This document shows, piece after piece, positions 50,871 to 58,741 of a DNA stretch of 64,000 nucleotides. The notes beneath the pieces are model-generated. The model was given only the letters and a program-made list of their open reading frames with translations, did no database searches and had not been told where the DNA came from. How positions within the stretch are numbered: the first letter of the stretch is position 1; the number at the start of each line of letters is the position of its first letter. The stretch spans positions 186,001 to 250,000 of the forward strand of contig CAWBXD010000015.1 of the NCBI GenBank assembly GCA_963792705.1, in the 5' to 3' direction. A program made the position numbers and the translations under genes. The stretch is from JBBQVS01 sp963792705. Its GTDB lineage: Bacteria; Chloroflexota; Ktedonobacteria; Ktedonobacterales; Ktedonobacteraceae.

Positions 50871-52952
50871 TTAGACATCCAGTTCTTTAATTTTACGTGC
50901 ATGTTCAGCCAGGAAGGTACGACGTACCTCTGCGTTTTTATCTTCCATCAGTTCCATGACCAGTTTTGCGGCTAACACACCGTCTTCCATCGTAACTCGT
51001 TTGAGTGTACGGTGTGCCGGATCAAATGTTGTATCACGTAGCTCTTTCGGGTTCATTTCGCCAAGACCTTTGAAGCGTTTGAACTCTAGCCCTTGCGCGT
51101 CAGGACGACTATTAACGAACTGCAGACGCTTCTCATCATCAAGTAACCAGACGACTTTGCCTTTATACTTTACTGAGTAAAGTGGAGGACAAGCAATGTA
51201 TACATGTCCACGCTCAATCAAATCACTGAACTCTTGATGAAACAAAGTGAGCAAGAGACATTGAATATGTAGGCCATCTACATCAGCGTCGGTCGCAATA
51301 ATGACGCGATTGAATTTGAGCCGACTGATATCGAATGTACCCCGCGTTCCTGTGCCCAAAACATTGATGATAGTACGAATTTCTTCATTTTCAACGATAC
51401 GCTCAAGATCAGCCTTTGCTACATTCAAAGGTTTCCCTTTCAATTTCAGCACAGCTTGAAATTCTGAAAATCGCCCTTGACCAGCACTACCGCCTGCGGA
51501 GTCGCCCTCTACGATAAACAACTCTGAACGACTGGGATCGGATGAGTTACACTTTAGAAATTTTTTCGAGAGCGAAGTGTCAATTAACTCTCCATTCTTT
51601 TTGTTCCCTGCACGAGCTAGCTCTTCGACGAGTTGTGCTTCGTTACGTGCCTTCTGCATTTGCTGGATTTTCTTGAGCCATTCTTTTGCAACAACGGTGT
51701 TGCTCTCGAACCAGTCTTTTAATCCCTCATCAACAACGGAGCGTACAATACCCTCAACAGGAGCGTTGTTTAAACGGTCTTTGGTCTGACCTTGAAATTG
51801 AGGATTAGTGAGTTTGACCGAAATTACAACGTTTAGTCCTTGTTGAATCACCTCTGGTTTGAACCCATCTTTTTCGCGGTTCTTGATGACAGCGAGCTTG
51901 ATAGCATAATCGTTCACAACCTTTGTCAAGGCCGCTTTAAAGCCCGTCTCATGCACACCACCATCACGAGTACGCACGGCGTTGGCATAACTGTACATGG
52001 CAATTTTGTAGCCGGTCGTTGGCTGTAGCGCAACCTCGACCTGCACACCATCTTTCTCTTTCGTAATGCCAATAACATGCTTCGAGAGTGGTACACTTGT
52101 GCCGGTTGTAGCAAGATCGCGTACATAATCGGGCAAGCCATCACGCGAGTAAAAAGTGCGACTCATCTGCTCACTTGCAGCATCATCCCATGCATCTAGA
52201 TGAAAGGAAACGCCACGATTGAGATATGCGGCGGCATTCAAACGGCTTTCAATCGCTTCAAGCGAATAGTAGGCGTCAACATCGAACACGGAACGATCAT
52301 ATAACCATCTCAGTTGTGTGCCGTGTAATTTGGGATCACAGGGAACGATTTGGTGAGGCACAGCCGCACCTCTGCTAAATGTTTGCGTAAACTCTTGCCC
52401 ATCTTTCCAGATGGTCAGTTCCAATTTCTCAGAGAGCGCGTTAATCACAGTCGAACCGACGCCATGCAAACCACCTGCTGTTTTGTACGCCCCCTCTGCA
52501 AATTTGCCGCCGGAGTGGGGGACGGTGAGAATAACAGTCGCCGCAGGTACGTAATCGCCTTGATAAAGCATTACATCGAAGGGCATCCCGCGCCCTTCAT
52601 CGCGCACAGTGACCCAACCTTCTTTGTCAAGGCTCACCCAGATATCTTTGCCATAGCCTGCCACCGCCTCATCAACGGAATTATCAAGTGCTTCCCAAAT
52701 CAAATGCACAAGGCCAGAGGTAGACGTTGAACCTATGTACATGCCCGGACGATGCCGAATGGCTGCAATACCTTCGAGCACCTGAATATCGGAGGCAGAG
52801 TATGCTATATTTTTTTTCGTGCGTGTTGATCCCTTTGCCTCTACAGCTACAGGGGACGTGTTCACACTCTCATCAGTTTGCTCGGACGAGAACAGCGAAC
52901 CTTGACCCACATCTTCATGCTGCTGAGGGGATGCTTTGGAGGAGCGAACCAT
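50871..52952 (-). CDS. DNA gyrase / topoisomerase IV subunit B
   Basis: 693 residues. GHKL ATPase: EALDNSVDEAVAGYG (Mg Asn), VTVRDEGRGMP, and GGLHGVGSTVINALS; TOPRIM: LFIVEGDSAGGSAGQGR and IATDADVDGLHI. The first 48 residues are polar and low in conservation, an extension relative to usual GyrB. Length is short of large GyrB and near ParE. It is the first gene of a tight two-gene unit with subunit A (3 bases apart), preceded by a promoter at 52995-53023. Confidence 0.92.
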   Translation of the reverse strand: MVRSSKASPQQHEDVGQGSLFSSEQTDESVNTSPVAVEAKGSTRTKKNIAYSASDIQVLEGIAAIRHRPGMYIGSTSTSGLVHLIWEALDNSVDEAVAGYGKDIWVSLDKEGWVTVRDEGRGMPFDVMLYQGDYVPAATVILTVPHSGGKFAEGAYKTAGGLHGVGSTVINALSEKLELTIWKDGQEFTQTFSRGAAVPHQIVPCDPKLHGTQLRWLYDRSVFDVDAYYSLEAIESRLNAAAYLNRGVSFHLDAWDDAASEQMSRTFYSRDGLPDYVRDLATTGTSVPLSKHVIGITKEKDGVQVEVALQPTTGYKIAMYSYANAVRTRDGGVHETGFKAALTKVVNDYAIKLAVIKNREKDGFKPEVIQQGLNVVISVKLTNPQFQGQTKDRLNNAPVEGIVRSVVDEGLKDWFESNTVVAKEWLKKIQQMQKARNEAQLVEELARAGNKKNGELIDTSLSKKFLKCNSSDPSRSELFIVEGDSAGGSAGQGRFSEFQAVLKLKGKPLNVAKADLERIVENEEIRTIINVLGTGTRGTFDISRLKFNRVIIATDADVDGLHIQCLLLTLFHQEFSDLIERGHVYIACPPLYSVKYKGKVVWLLDDEKRLQFVNSRPDAQGLEFKRFKGLGEMNPKELRDTTFDPAHRTLKRVTMEDGVLAAKLVMELMEDKNAEVRRTFLAEHARKIKELDV

Positions 52953-52994
52953 CTACCCATACCTCTTTTCAAAATACTTTCGTTGCTCCTCAGA

Positions 52995-53023
52995 AGAATA
53001 CAGCGTTGAGCATTGAAAGTCAA
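52995..53023 (-). promoter_or_regulatory. Promoter of the topoisomerase pair
   Basis: On the minus strand TTGACT (53023-53018), 17-base spacer, TATTCT (53000-52995). Predicted start near 52988, about 36 bases before the B-subunit ATG. Confidence 0.65.
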
Positions 53024-53344
53024 GATTATTTTAGACCAAAAGTTCTATGCAAAAAATGTTAGTACAAACAGCTATCATTATGAACAACTCTGTGTTCTCT
53101 CTTATTCTCATTGTAAAGACAAGAGTTGGTAAACGCGTGTTATTTATAGTCTTTGTTTTACATGTAACGAGTAAAGAGAAATGTTTTTGCATACAAACCT
53201 GTATCAAGAGATTTTCGTATTCTGTATATAGTACTCTCTCCTCATCCTATGGTAACAGAAGAGAAAAAAGTTTATCAACCGCTTTATAATGTAAAGTTTT
53301 GTATAAAGATTTACAAAAATCATAACTATTGGCTATCAAAAGTC

Positions 53345-53373
53345 TTGTATTTTTGTCACAAAACCCCTATAAT
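53345..53373 (+). promoter_or_regulatory. Promoter of the XRE-TPR regulator gene
   Basis: TTGTAT at 53345-53350, 17-base spacer, perfect TATAAT at 53368-53373. Predicted start near 53380, about 50 bases before the ATG. The rest of the 477-base gap from 52953 holds no gene or RNA that I can recognise. Confidence 0.7.
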
Positions 53374-53429
53374 CGACTATAAAATCCATCCCCATATTAC
53401 TGGTATGTACTAGGAAGGCCACACAACTT

Positions 53430-54779
53430 ATGCCTCGTCCATCCAAACATGTTTCGCCCGACACTCTAGGCGGACGTATCCGAGCAGCTCGTGAACATCT
53501 TCGTCTCTCATTGGCAGAGGTTGCAAGTGGACACTACAGCACAAGTTTGATCTCCCAGATAGAGCGTAATCGCGTTGACCCTTCAAGAGAAAGCCTACGG
53601 TTTCTCGCAGAGCGTCTGCGCTTACCTCTTGGTGACTTGGAAGTCTTGGCGCATCAGCATCGAGAGTCCGAGGTTGAACCGCGCGAGTACACATCTTTCG
53701 ATACATTAAGAAGTGATACTGCACGTCTTCTTACCGAGAAACGGATAGCAGAAGCACTTTCTCAGTTGGAATCACTTCACTTCTCACAAGTTCCAGCACT
53801 CCAGCGCTGGCGTTTAGCAGCGTTGCGCGGTCAATGTTACTTTGAGCAGAGGCGTTTTGTCAAGGCACAAGGCGATTTTGTCTATGCAACACAGGAAATG
53901 CCAAAGCAGGAAGGCCTGCCGCTAGAACAAAAACAAGAACTTCTGTTACTTCACCTTCACCTTGCCGCAACGTATCGGGAGCTTCACCAACTTGAAGATG
54001 CATTGGAGCAATTTCAAATCGCGCTTGACATGATGGATCATGACACACCATTTGGCTATGTCGCTGAGGCTCATTGGGGTATGTCACTGATTGCGCTAGC
54101 TCAAGCAACGAAAATGCAGCAAATGCCACAAGAGAACAACACTGAACGAGAAGAAAAACTCTATGTTGCCCTAGAGCATGCGGAGAACGCTCGTCTTCTT
54201 TACCGCTCTATTGGAGAAACGCTTCACGCTGCCTCTGTCGCATGTAATATTGCTGAGATTGAGCACGGATTAGGGCTTAAAGAGAACACACGTCGTAGTT
54301 TACTCGATATCGTGAACACATGGAAGTTCATTCTTGAGATGCCTGAAACGACACGTGCGGTTGAGCAGCGACGACAAAAGGAACAAGCGAACGTTGTGTC
54401 GGCAGCATCATATCTCCTTGCTGACATGGACTTGGCAGAGGCTCGCTACCTACAAGCCTTAGAACACGCGCAGATTGCATTGCAAGCAGGAAACCGTAGC
54501 TACATTCTCAGAAGAGCCGAAGCGTATATTATGTTAGGCTGTATCTTTGAAGCTATGAACGACGAGCAAGCAGAACAGGCATATCGTGAGGCGACGAAAG
54601 TGCTTGAAAAAACAGAGCGTATCGGTATTCGTATCAGCACGCATGTTCGCTTTGGTAGATACTTACTCAAGATGAAACGAACAGAGGAGGGCCAGCAAGA
54701 ACTGGAGCAAGCAAGAATACTCTCTGATACAGTATTGACAGGAAGTGACAAAACGTCGCCCAACGATACTGTCATGTAG
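53430..54779 (+). CDS. XRE-family HTH regulator with TPR domain
   Basis: 449 residues. Residues 14-75 (GGRIRAAREHLRLSLAEVASGHYSTSLISQIERNRVDPSRESLRFLAERLRLPLGDLEVL) form the lambda-repressor-like HTH. The remainder is helical repeats (ALSQLESLHF, ALRGQCYFEQRRFVKAQGDFVYATQ, ATYRELHQLEDALEQFQIALDMM, MDLAEARYLQALEHAQIAL) of TPR type, likely a protein or peptide sensing region as in RRNPP-like regulators. AGGAAGG lies before the ATG. Confidence 0.88.
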   Translation: MPRPSKHVSPDTLGGRIRAAREHLRLSLAEVASGHYSTSLISQIERNRVDPSRESLRFLAERLRLPLGDLEVLAHQHRESEVEPREYTSFDTLRSDTARLLTEKRIAEALSQLESLHFSQVPALQRWRLAALRGQCYFEQRRFVKAQGDFVYATQEMPKQEGLPLEQKQELLLLHLHLAATYRELHQLEDALEQFQIALDMMDHDTPFGYVAEAHWGMSLIALAQATKMQQMPQENNTEREEKLYVALEHAENARLLYRSIGETLHAASVACNIAEIEHGLGLKENTRRSLLDIVNTWKFILEMPETTRAVEQRRQKEQANVVSAASYLLADMDLAEARYLQALEHAQIALQAGNRSYILRRAEAYIMLGCIFEAMNDEQAEQAYREATKVLEKTERIGIRISTHVRFGRYLLKMKRTEEGQQELEQARILSDTVLTGSDKTSPNDTVM

Positions 54780-54902
54780 CTACTTTTCTCTATGACAACT
54801 CAAGCAATACATAACAACTTCTTTTCTCTGTTATTCGTAATAAAGATAGATAGTATACCTTAGAAATATCCCAGTTATAGGTGGGAGAGGATTATAGAGA
54901 CA

Positions 54903-55670
54903 ATGAAAGCTGTTACTGGTCAATATGAATGTGTGCATCGCTCTGGTATAGGACTTGATTACTTTACATCTCGTGTGGACCGCCTCACACTACAGCCTAG
55001 CGGACGTTTTGTGCTTGTTGTACAGGATCGTAGCCGTATCGCACATGCGGCTCAGTCGCTTGCAAGTGGTCAACAGGTTTCATCTGCTGCACCAGAAGTA
55101 CGACGAGAAGGCTCATATCTTGCTCAAGGGACCAGCGTTTCATTGCGCTTTGATGATGGTACTCAACAGCAAGGGCAGCTTATGCCAACGCCTGACGGAA
55201 GTGGAAATACGCTTCAGTTAGGACAAGATATCTTCACGAAAGTATCGGACTCAACGCTACTTCCCTCAGCAGACCGCTTAAAAAAGGACATGGAAGATAT
55301 TGCGAAAGGTTTAAAGATTGCGGGAGCGATTGGCGGAGTTGCGATTAAGGCTGTGAAGACAATCCATGATACGATACAGTCTACACAAACTTCTCAAACA
55401 CCTGCGGCAAATTCGGGGTCTGCACAGAACGTCAACATACAAGGAACTCCTGTCCAACCCTATTCGGCACCACCACCACAACAAGCTACACCCACTCATG
55501 TACCACCATATCCAACGCAGCAATCTGCTGTTCCACCATATCAACCACCACCAGTCGTAGTTCAACAGCCATCACAAGGCGCAGTCCCATCCGTCTATTG
55601 TGACCAATGTGGCACAAAAGCACGTCCAGGAAAACGCTTTTGTAGCAACTGCGGAGCAAGTCTTACGTAG
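54903..55670 (+). CDS. Zinc-ribbon protein with Pro/Gln-rich linker, unknown function
   Basis: 255 residues. N-terminal about 125 residues look like a small beta domain (TSRVDRLTLQPSGRFVLVVQDRSRI ... GSYLAQGTSVSLRFDDGTQQQGQL). A predicted helix (LKIAGAIGGVAIKAVKTIHDTI) leads to a Pro/Gln-rich region (about 180-225) and ends in a zinc ribbon: CDQCGTKARPGKRFCSNCGASL. No signal peptide. It ends 2 bases before the stop of the convergent J-domain gene. Confidence 0.75.
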   Translation: MKAVTGQYECVHRSGIGLDYFTSRVDRLTLQPSGRFVLVVQDRSRIAHAAQSLASGQQVSSAAPEVRREGSYLAQGTSVSLRFDDGTQQQGQLMPTPDGSGNTLQLGQDIFTKVSDSTLLPSADRLKKDMEDIAKGLKIAGAIGGVAIKAVKTIHDTIQSTQTSQTPAANSGSAQNVNIQGTPVQPYSAPPPQQATPTHVPPYPTQQSAVPPYQPPPVVVQQPSQGAVPSVYCDQCGTKARPGKRFCSNCGASLT

Positions 55671-55672
55671 GA

Positions 55673-55960
55673 TCAGCTTCGTAATTGTTCTTTTGCGAGC
55701 AGTTCATATGCAGCGATGATACGCTGCATTTGCTGACGATCTCCCCCACGATCTGGATGATAGCGTTTTGCAAGTGTGCGATAACGCCGCTTAATTTGCT
55801 GCGGCGTGGCATTGAGTGGCAGTCCTAGCACGGTCAATGCTCGCTGTCGTTCAACAAGCCCCCGTGCCGGATTTGATTTGCTTTGCCAGAGAGTGCGAGC
55901 ACTCATCCGTAATGCATCCCATAGCAACGAAGTAAATGATCTTGGTTGTCGTGAACTCAT
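55673..55960 (-). CDS. Short J-domain (DnaJ-like) protein
   Basis: 95 residues. Residues 42-93 form a J domain: TVLGLPLNATPQQIKRRYRTLAKRYHPDRGGDRQQMQRIIAAYELL, with the HPD motif intact (His-Pro-Asp in YHPDRGG). There is no G/F, zinc-finger or C-terminal domain, so it is a J-only protein that could recruit an Hsp70 to a particular client or site. The N-terminal 40 residues are basic and poorly conserved. Confidence 0.88.
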   Translation of the reverse strand: MSSRQPRSFTSLLWDALRMSARTLWQSKSNPARGLVERQRALTVLGLPLNATPQQIKRRYRTLAKRYHPDRGGDRQQMQRIIAAYELLAKEQLRS

Positions 55961-56208
55961 CTATTTATTTCTATTCTGAATAGCTTTTCTCACATTATAC
56001 ATACTATACCTTAGATTAGCACGAAATGAAACGTGGGGACGTGCTAAAACGTGAACAACACATATACGGCTTTATAGTATGCACTGTTTCTCAATCATAG
56101 CAGCAATGTCACAGACACACAATATTGCTATCACCTTTTTATTAAGAGACCTTTTAACGTTTCATATCTCATGACTATCCAAAAATATGCTCACAAGGAG
56201 ACACGAGT

Positions 56209-57483
56209 ATGGCAGTACAGACAAAAAATCCTATCGAAAAGGTCAAGGAGGCTGCTTCCTCCGAGCCTGCTAAAAAAGTTGAGCAGGAGGCGAAACCGTT
56301 TCAGCAATTTATTACTAAGTTTAACAACGATGGCACAATGACATTCGCGGGTACATTGGCCTACAACCTGATGTTAGCAATGTTCCCAATTCTTATTGCG
56401 CTCATAGCTATTCTCGGTTTTACACTTGGAAGGCTCGACCCTAGCGCGGTCGCAAATATTCAGAATTCAATAACAAAGGTCGTTCCAGGCGGTGCAGCGG
56501 ATCAGATTGTAAAAGGTGCATTGAGTCAACTTAGTAAAAGTGCAGGAGTGTTAGCAATACTTGCAGTTGTTGTCGCTGTCTTCGGTGGCTCACGCCTTTT
56601 TATCGTTATCGAGCAGTTCTTGGACCTCATCTATCATCTACGTCCACGTACACTCATCCGTCAAAACCTTGTCGCTATTGGAATGCTCTTATTGTTTGTG
56701 ATACTTATTCCGCTTATGGTTTTTGCCTCATCTATACCGAACCTACCCTTTCTACAGAGCAGCGCGTTAATCGCGGTACCTGCTGGCATCCTCGTTGGCG
56801 TTATTGTAGGCTTCATTCTGTTTGAAGCAATTTACTTTGTGATACCAAACCAAAAGATTAGCTGGAAAAATAGTTGGCGCGGTTCGCTCGTAGCAGCGGT
56901 ATTACTTGAACTTTACCTTGTTGCATTCCCTTTCTATGTGAGCCATTTCCTTAAAGGGTATTCAGGTGTTATCGGAGGCGGTATTATCCTCTTGCTGTTT
57001 TTCTACTACTTTGCGGTTATTCTTTTGTTAGGTGCAGAAATCAATGCATTCTTTTCTGAAAAGGTGCAGCCTCTTCCAAATGATGTGTTCACTTTCGTCA
57101 CAACAGCGGCGGGAAGAGTGAATAAAGATCGCCCTGATGCTGAGTCAGAAGTTCACATGGATGCACGACCAACCGATCATGCAATTGATACACGTCTTGG
57201 TAAAGGTGGAGGACGCAACTCAAAGACCAACCAGAAGGAGACGCGTGGAAACGACTCAAAGACCAGCCAGAAAGACACGCACGTAAGCGACTCAAAGACC
57301 AGCCAGAAAGCCGAGCAAAAGCAACAACAAGTAGCTGCCAGTGCTCGTTTAAAACAACAGGTCAAAGAACAAAAAGAGATGACGAAGAAGCCTTCTACAC
57401 CGATCACGTTCATTGAAATCGCGGTGGGCGCACTTCTTACCGTCGTAGTAGAATTGCTACGTATACGGCGTGACAACAAATAA
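56209..57483 (+). CDS. YihY/BrkB family inner membrane protein with long charged C-terminus
   Basis: 424 residues. Residues 37-285 carry the family helices: TFAGTLAYNLMLAMFPILIALIAILG, VLAILAVVVAVFGGSRLFIVIEQFLDLIYHL, LLLFVILIPLMVFASSIP, GGGIILLLFFYYFAVILLLGAEINAFFSE. N-terminal 36 residues are charged. After about residue 300 a Lys/Gln/Ser-rich tail contains three near-repeats (NSKTNQKE, DSKTSQKD, DSKTSQKA) and ends with a hydrophobic segment (ITFIEIAVGALLTVVVELL). Function of the family is not settled. Confidence 0.88.
   Translation: MAVQTKNPIEKVKEAASSEPAKKVEQEAKPFQQFITKFNNDGTMTFAGTLAYNLMLAMFPILIALIAILGFTLGRLDPSAVANIQNSITKVVPGGAADQIVKGALSQLSKSAGVLAILAVVVAVFGGSRLFIVIEQFLDLIYHLRPRTLIRQNLVAIGMLLLFVILIPLMVFASSIPNLPFLQSSALIAVPAGILVGVIVGFILFEAIYFVIPNQKISWKNSWRGSLVAAVLLELYLVAFPFYVSHFLKGYSGVIGGGIILLLFFYYFAVILLLGAEINAFFSEKVQPLPNDVFTFVTTAAGRVNKDRPDAESEVHMDARPTDHAIDTRLGKGGGRNSKTNQKETRGNDSKTSQKDTHVSDSKTSQKAEQKQQQVAASARLKQQVKEQKEMTKKPSTPITFIEIAVGALLTVVVELLRIRRDNK
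57217..57313 (+). repeat. 36-bp tandem repeat inside the YihY-like gene
   Basis: Unit GACTCAAAGACCAGCCAGAA and 16 more bases, 36 bp (12 codons), nearly 2.7 copies (57217-57252, 57253-57288, 57289-57313 partial) with several point differences. The frame is kept. It encodes the Ser-Lys-Thr-x-Gln-Lys repeats of the tail. Confidence 0.8.
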
Positions 57484-57499
57484 ACTGAATAAATTGAAG

Positions 57500-57535
57500 G
57501 AAAGAGCGTTCATTAGGAATAATGAACGCTCTTTC
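57500..57535. terminator. Bidirectional terminator between YihY-like and DUF1464-like genes
   Basis: Perfect 16-base arms GAAAGAGCGTTCATTA (57500-57515) and complement (57520-57535) with a GGAA loop; T-rich after it on the plus strand. Confidence 0.85.
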
Positions 57536-57545
57536 TTTCGTAGTT

Positions 57546-58397
57546 TTATTTGATTTGAAGACGCTCTACAACCTCTGATGCAAGACTGGGGTGAAACAGC
57601 CCTTCTGCAATCAGTGATGCACCAATGGCTGTCTCGAAGCCTGCTGGCTCGGATTCACGCTGTGGGTAAAGATACAATTGATAACTATCGCCTAGGCGGT
57701 CAACGACAGTGCTTTTATCGAGTTTGTCTTGCATCGTAGAGCGACGATCAATTACAACGATATCTTCAAAATGATGAACGGCCATGAGACCTGCAACATC
57801 CTCTGATAAGCCTTCCCAGAAGGCTTGTTCACGTTCTTGCTCATCTTCCTCCTCACCATCCTCAACAGCTTCAATACTCACGGTCATGCCATCAATGATG
57901 CGTCCATCTTTGATCACGACGATGCTTCTATCATCCTCTCCTACCTCTAAATACAAGAAGCGCATTTCAGGCCATTCGGCCTCTTGTTGGCGCATACGAT
58001 ATAATAGGGTTGTTACGGAACAAAGTTTGTCAGCATTGCCCATATCTTTGCGCTTACGCTTACGATAACGTGGCACACTTTTAAGACTCTTCAAGGAGGG
58101 TAAATGAAAGTTATGTGCGTTAAAAGAGCCTATAGCAATAAGAAATTTGTGTAGATCGCTCATATCTGATGCTACGGAATCCTGCTCCTCAAGCATTGCT
58201 TGCAGGGAACACAATGTTGTTTCTAACGCTGAAGATAGTGCTATTATTGGCTCTGGATATAGCGTACAGACGCTCTCAATATATGCCAGTGTCGCGTCAC
58301 TATTTGCAAATGTACAAAGTTCTATCGTTTGCCCATTTTCAGTAAAGCACGTTTTCCATGTACTCGCTTTATAGTCAATACCAATACTCATTGTCAT
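57546..58397 (-). CDS. DUF1464-like (ASKHA-fold) protein
   Basis: 283 residues from the ATG at 58397 (GAGGAG 10 bases upstream); the frame is open to 58415. MSIGIDYKASTWKTCFTENGQTIEL resembles the opening of the ASKHA/DUF1464 group (proposed butyrate-kinase-like), with GRIIDGMTVSIEAVEDGE and a C-terminal GASLIAEGL as in that group. The middle part (SDLHKFLIAIGSFNAHNFHLPS...RYRKRKRKDMG) fits less well. Function unknown; a kinase-like role is a guess. Confidence 0.6.
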   Translation of the reverse strand: MTMSIGIDYKASTWKTCFTENGQTIELCTFANSDATLAYIESVCTLYPEPIIALSSALETTLCSLQAMLEEQDSVASDMSDLHKFLIAIGSFNAHNFHLPSLKSLKSVPRYRKRKRKDMGNADKLCSVTTLLYRMRQQEAEWPEMRFLYLEVGEDDRSIVVIKDGRIIDGMTVSIEAVEDGEEEDEQEREQAFWEGLSEDVAGLMAVHHFEDIVVIDRRSTMQDKLDKSTVVDRLGDSYQLYLYPQRESEPAGFETAIGASLIAEGLFHPSLASEVVERLQIK

Positions 58398-58565
58398 GTA
58401 GTCGGTTCTCCTCATGCTGTGCCATGACGGTCTAAATATCTATCTCTTCTTTAAGAACATTCTTTTTCATTGCCTCTACAGCATTGTTCAGGCGGGTGTA
58501 TTATATCATTGTTCGAGAGTGACACAAGTATAGCAATGAGGAACAAAAGCTTGTGGTCTTGTGCC

Positions 58566-58595
58566 TTGACGTGTGCTATTCTCATCTGCTACACT
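58566..58595 (+). promoter_or_regulatory. Likely promoter of the histidine kinase-HD operon
   Basis: TTGACG at 58566-58571, 18-base spacer, TACACT at 58590-58595. The spacing is one more than optimum. The stretch 58398-58741 holds no other recognisable element. Confidence 0.5.
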
Positions 58596-58741
58596 TTGGG
58601 TCAATCGGGTACAAATCTCCCGACAACTAGCGGATATATTTATACATTTATTGCAACGTATATCCTTATGTCTTTATGATAATAGACGCCTGAACTCCTA
58701 CCAGCACTTATTTTTACAAACTCCCATGAGAGGTTGATAAC

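Noticed and set aside
53047..53289. Plus-strand 80-codon frame between the topoisomerase and XRE-TPR genes
   Set aside because: No ribosome binding site or domain; lies in the promoter region between divergent genes.
57217..57313. CRISPR-like repeat
   Set aside because: Units are contiguous with no spacers, keep reading frame in a known gene and vary by point changes; ordinary coding tandem repeat.
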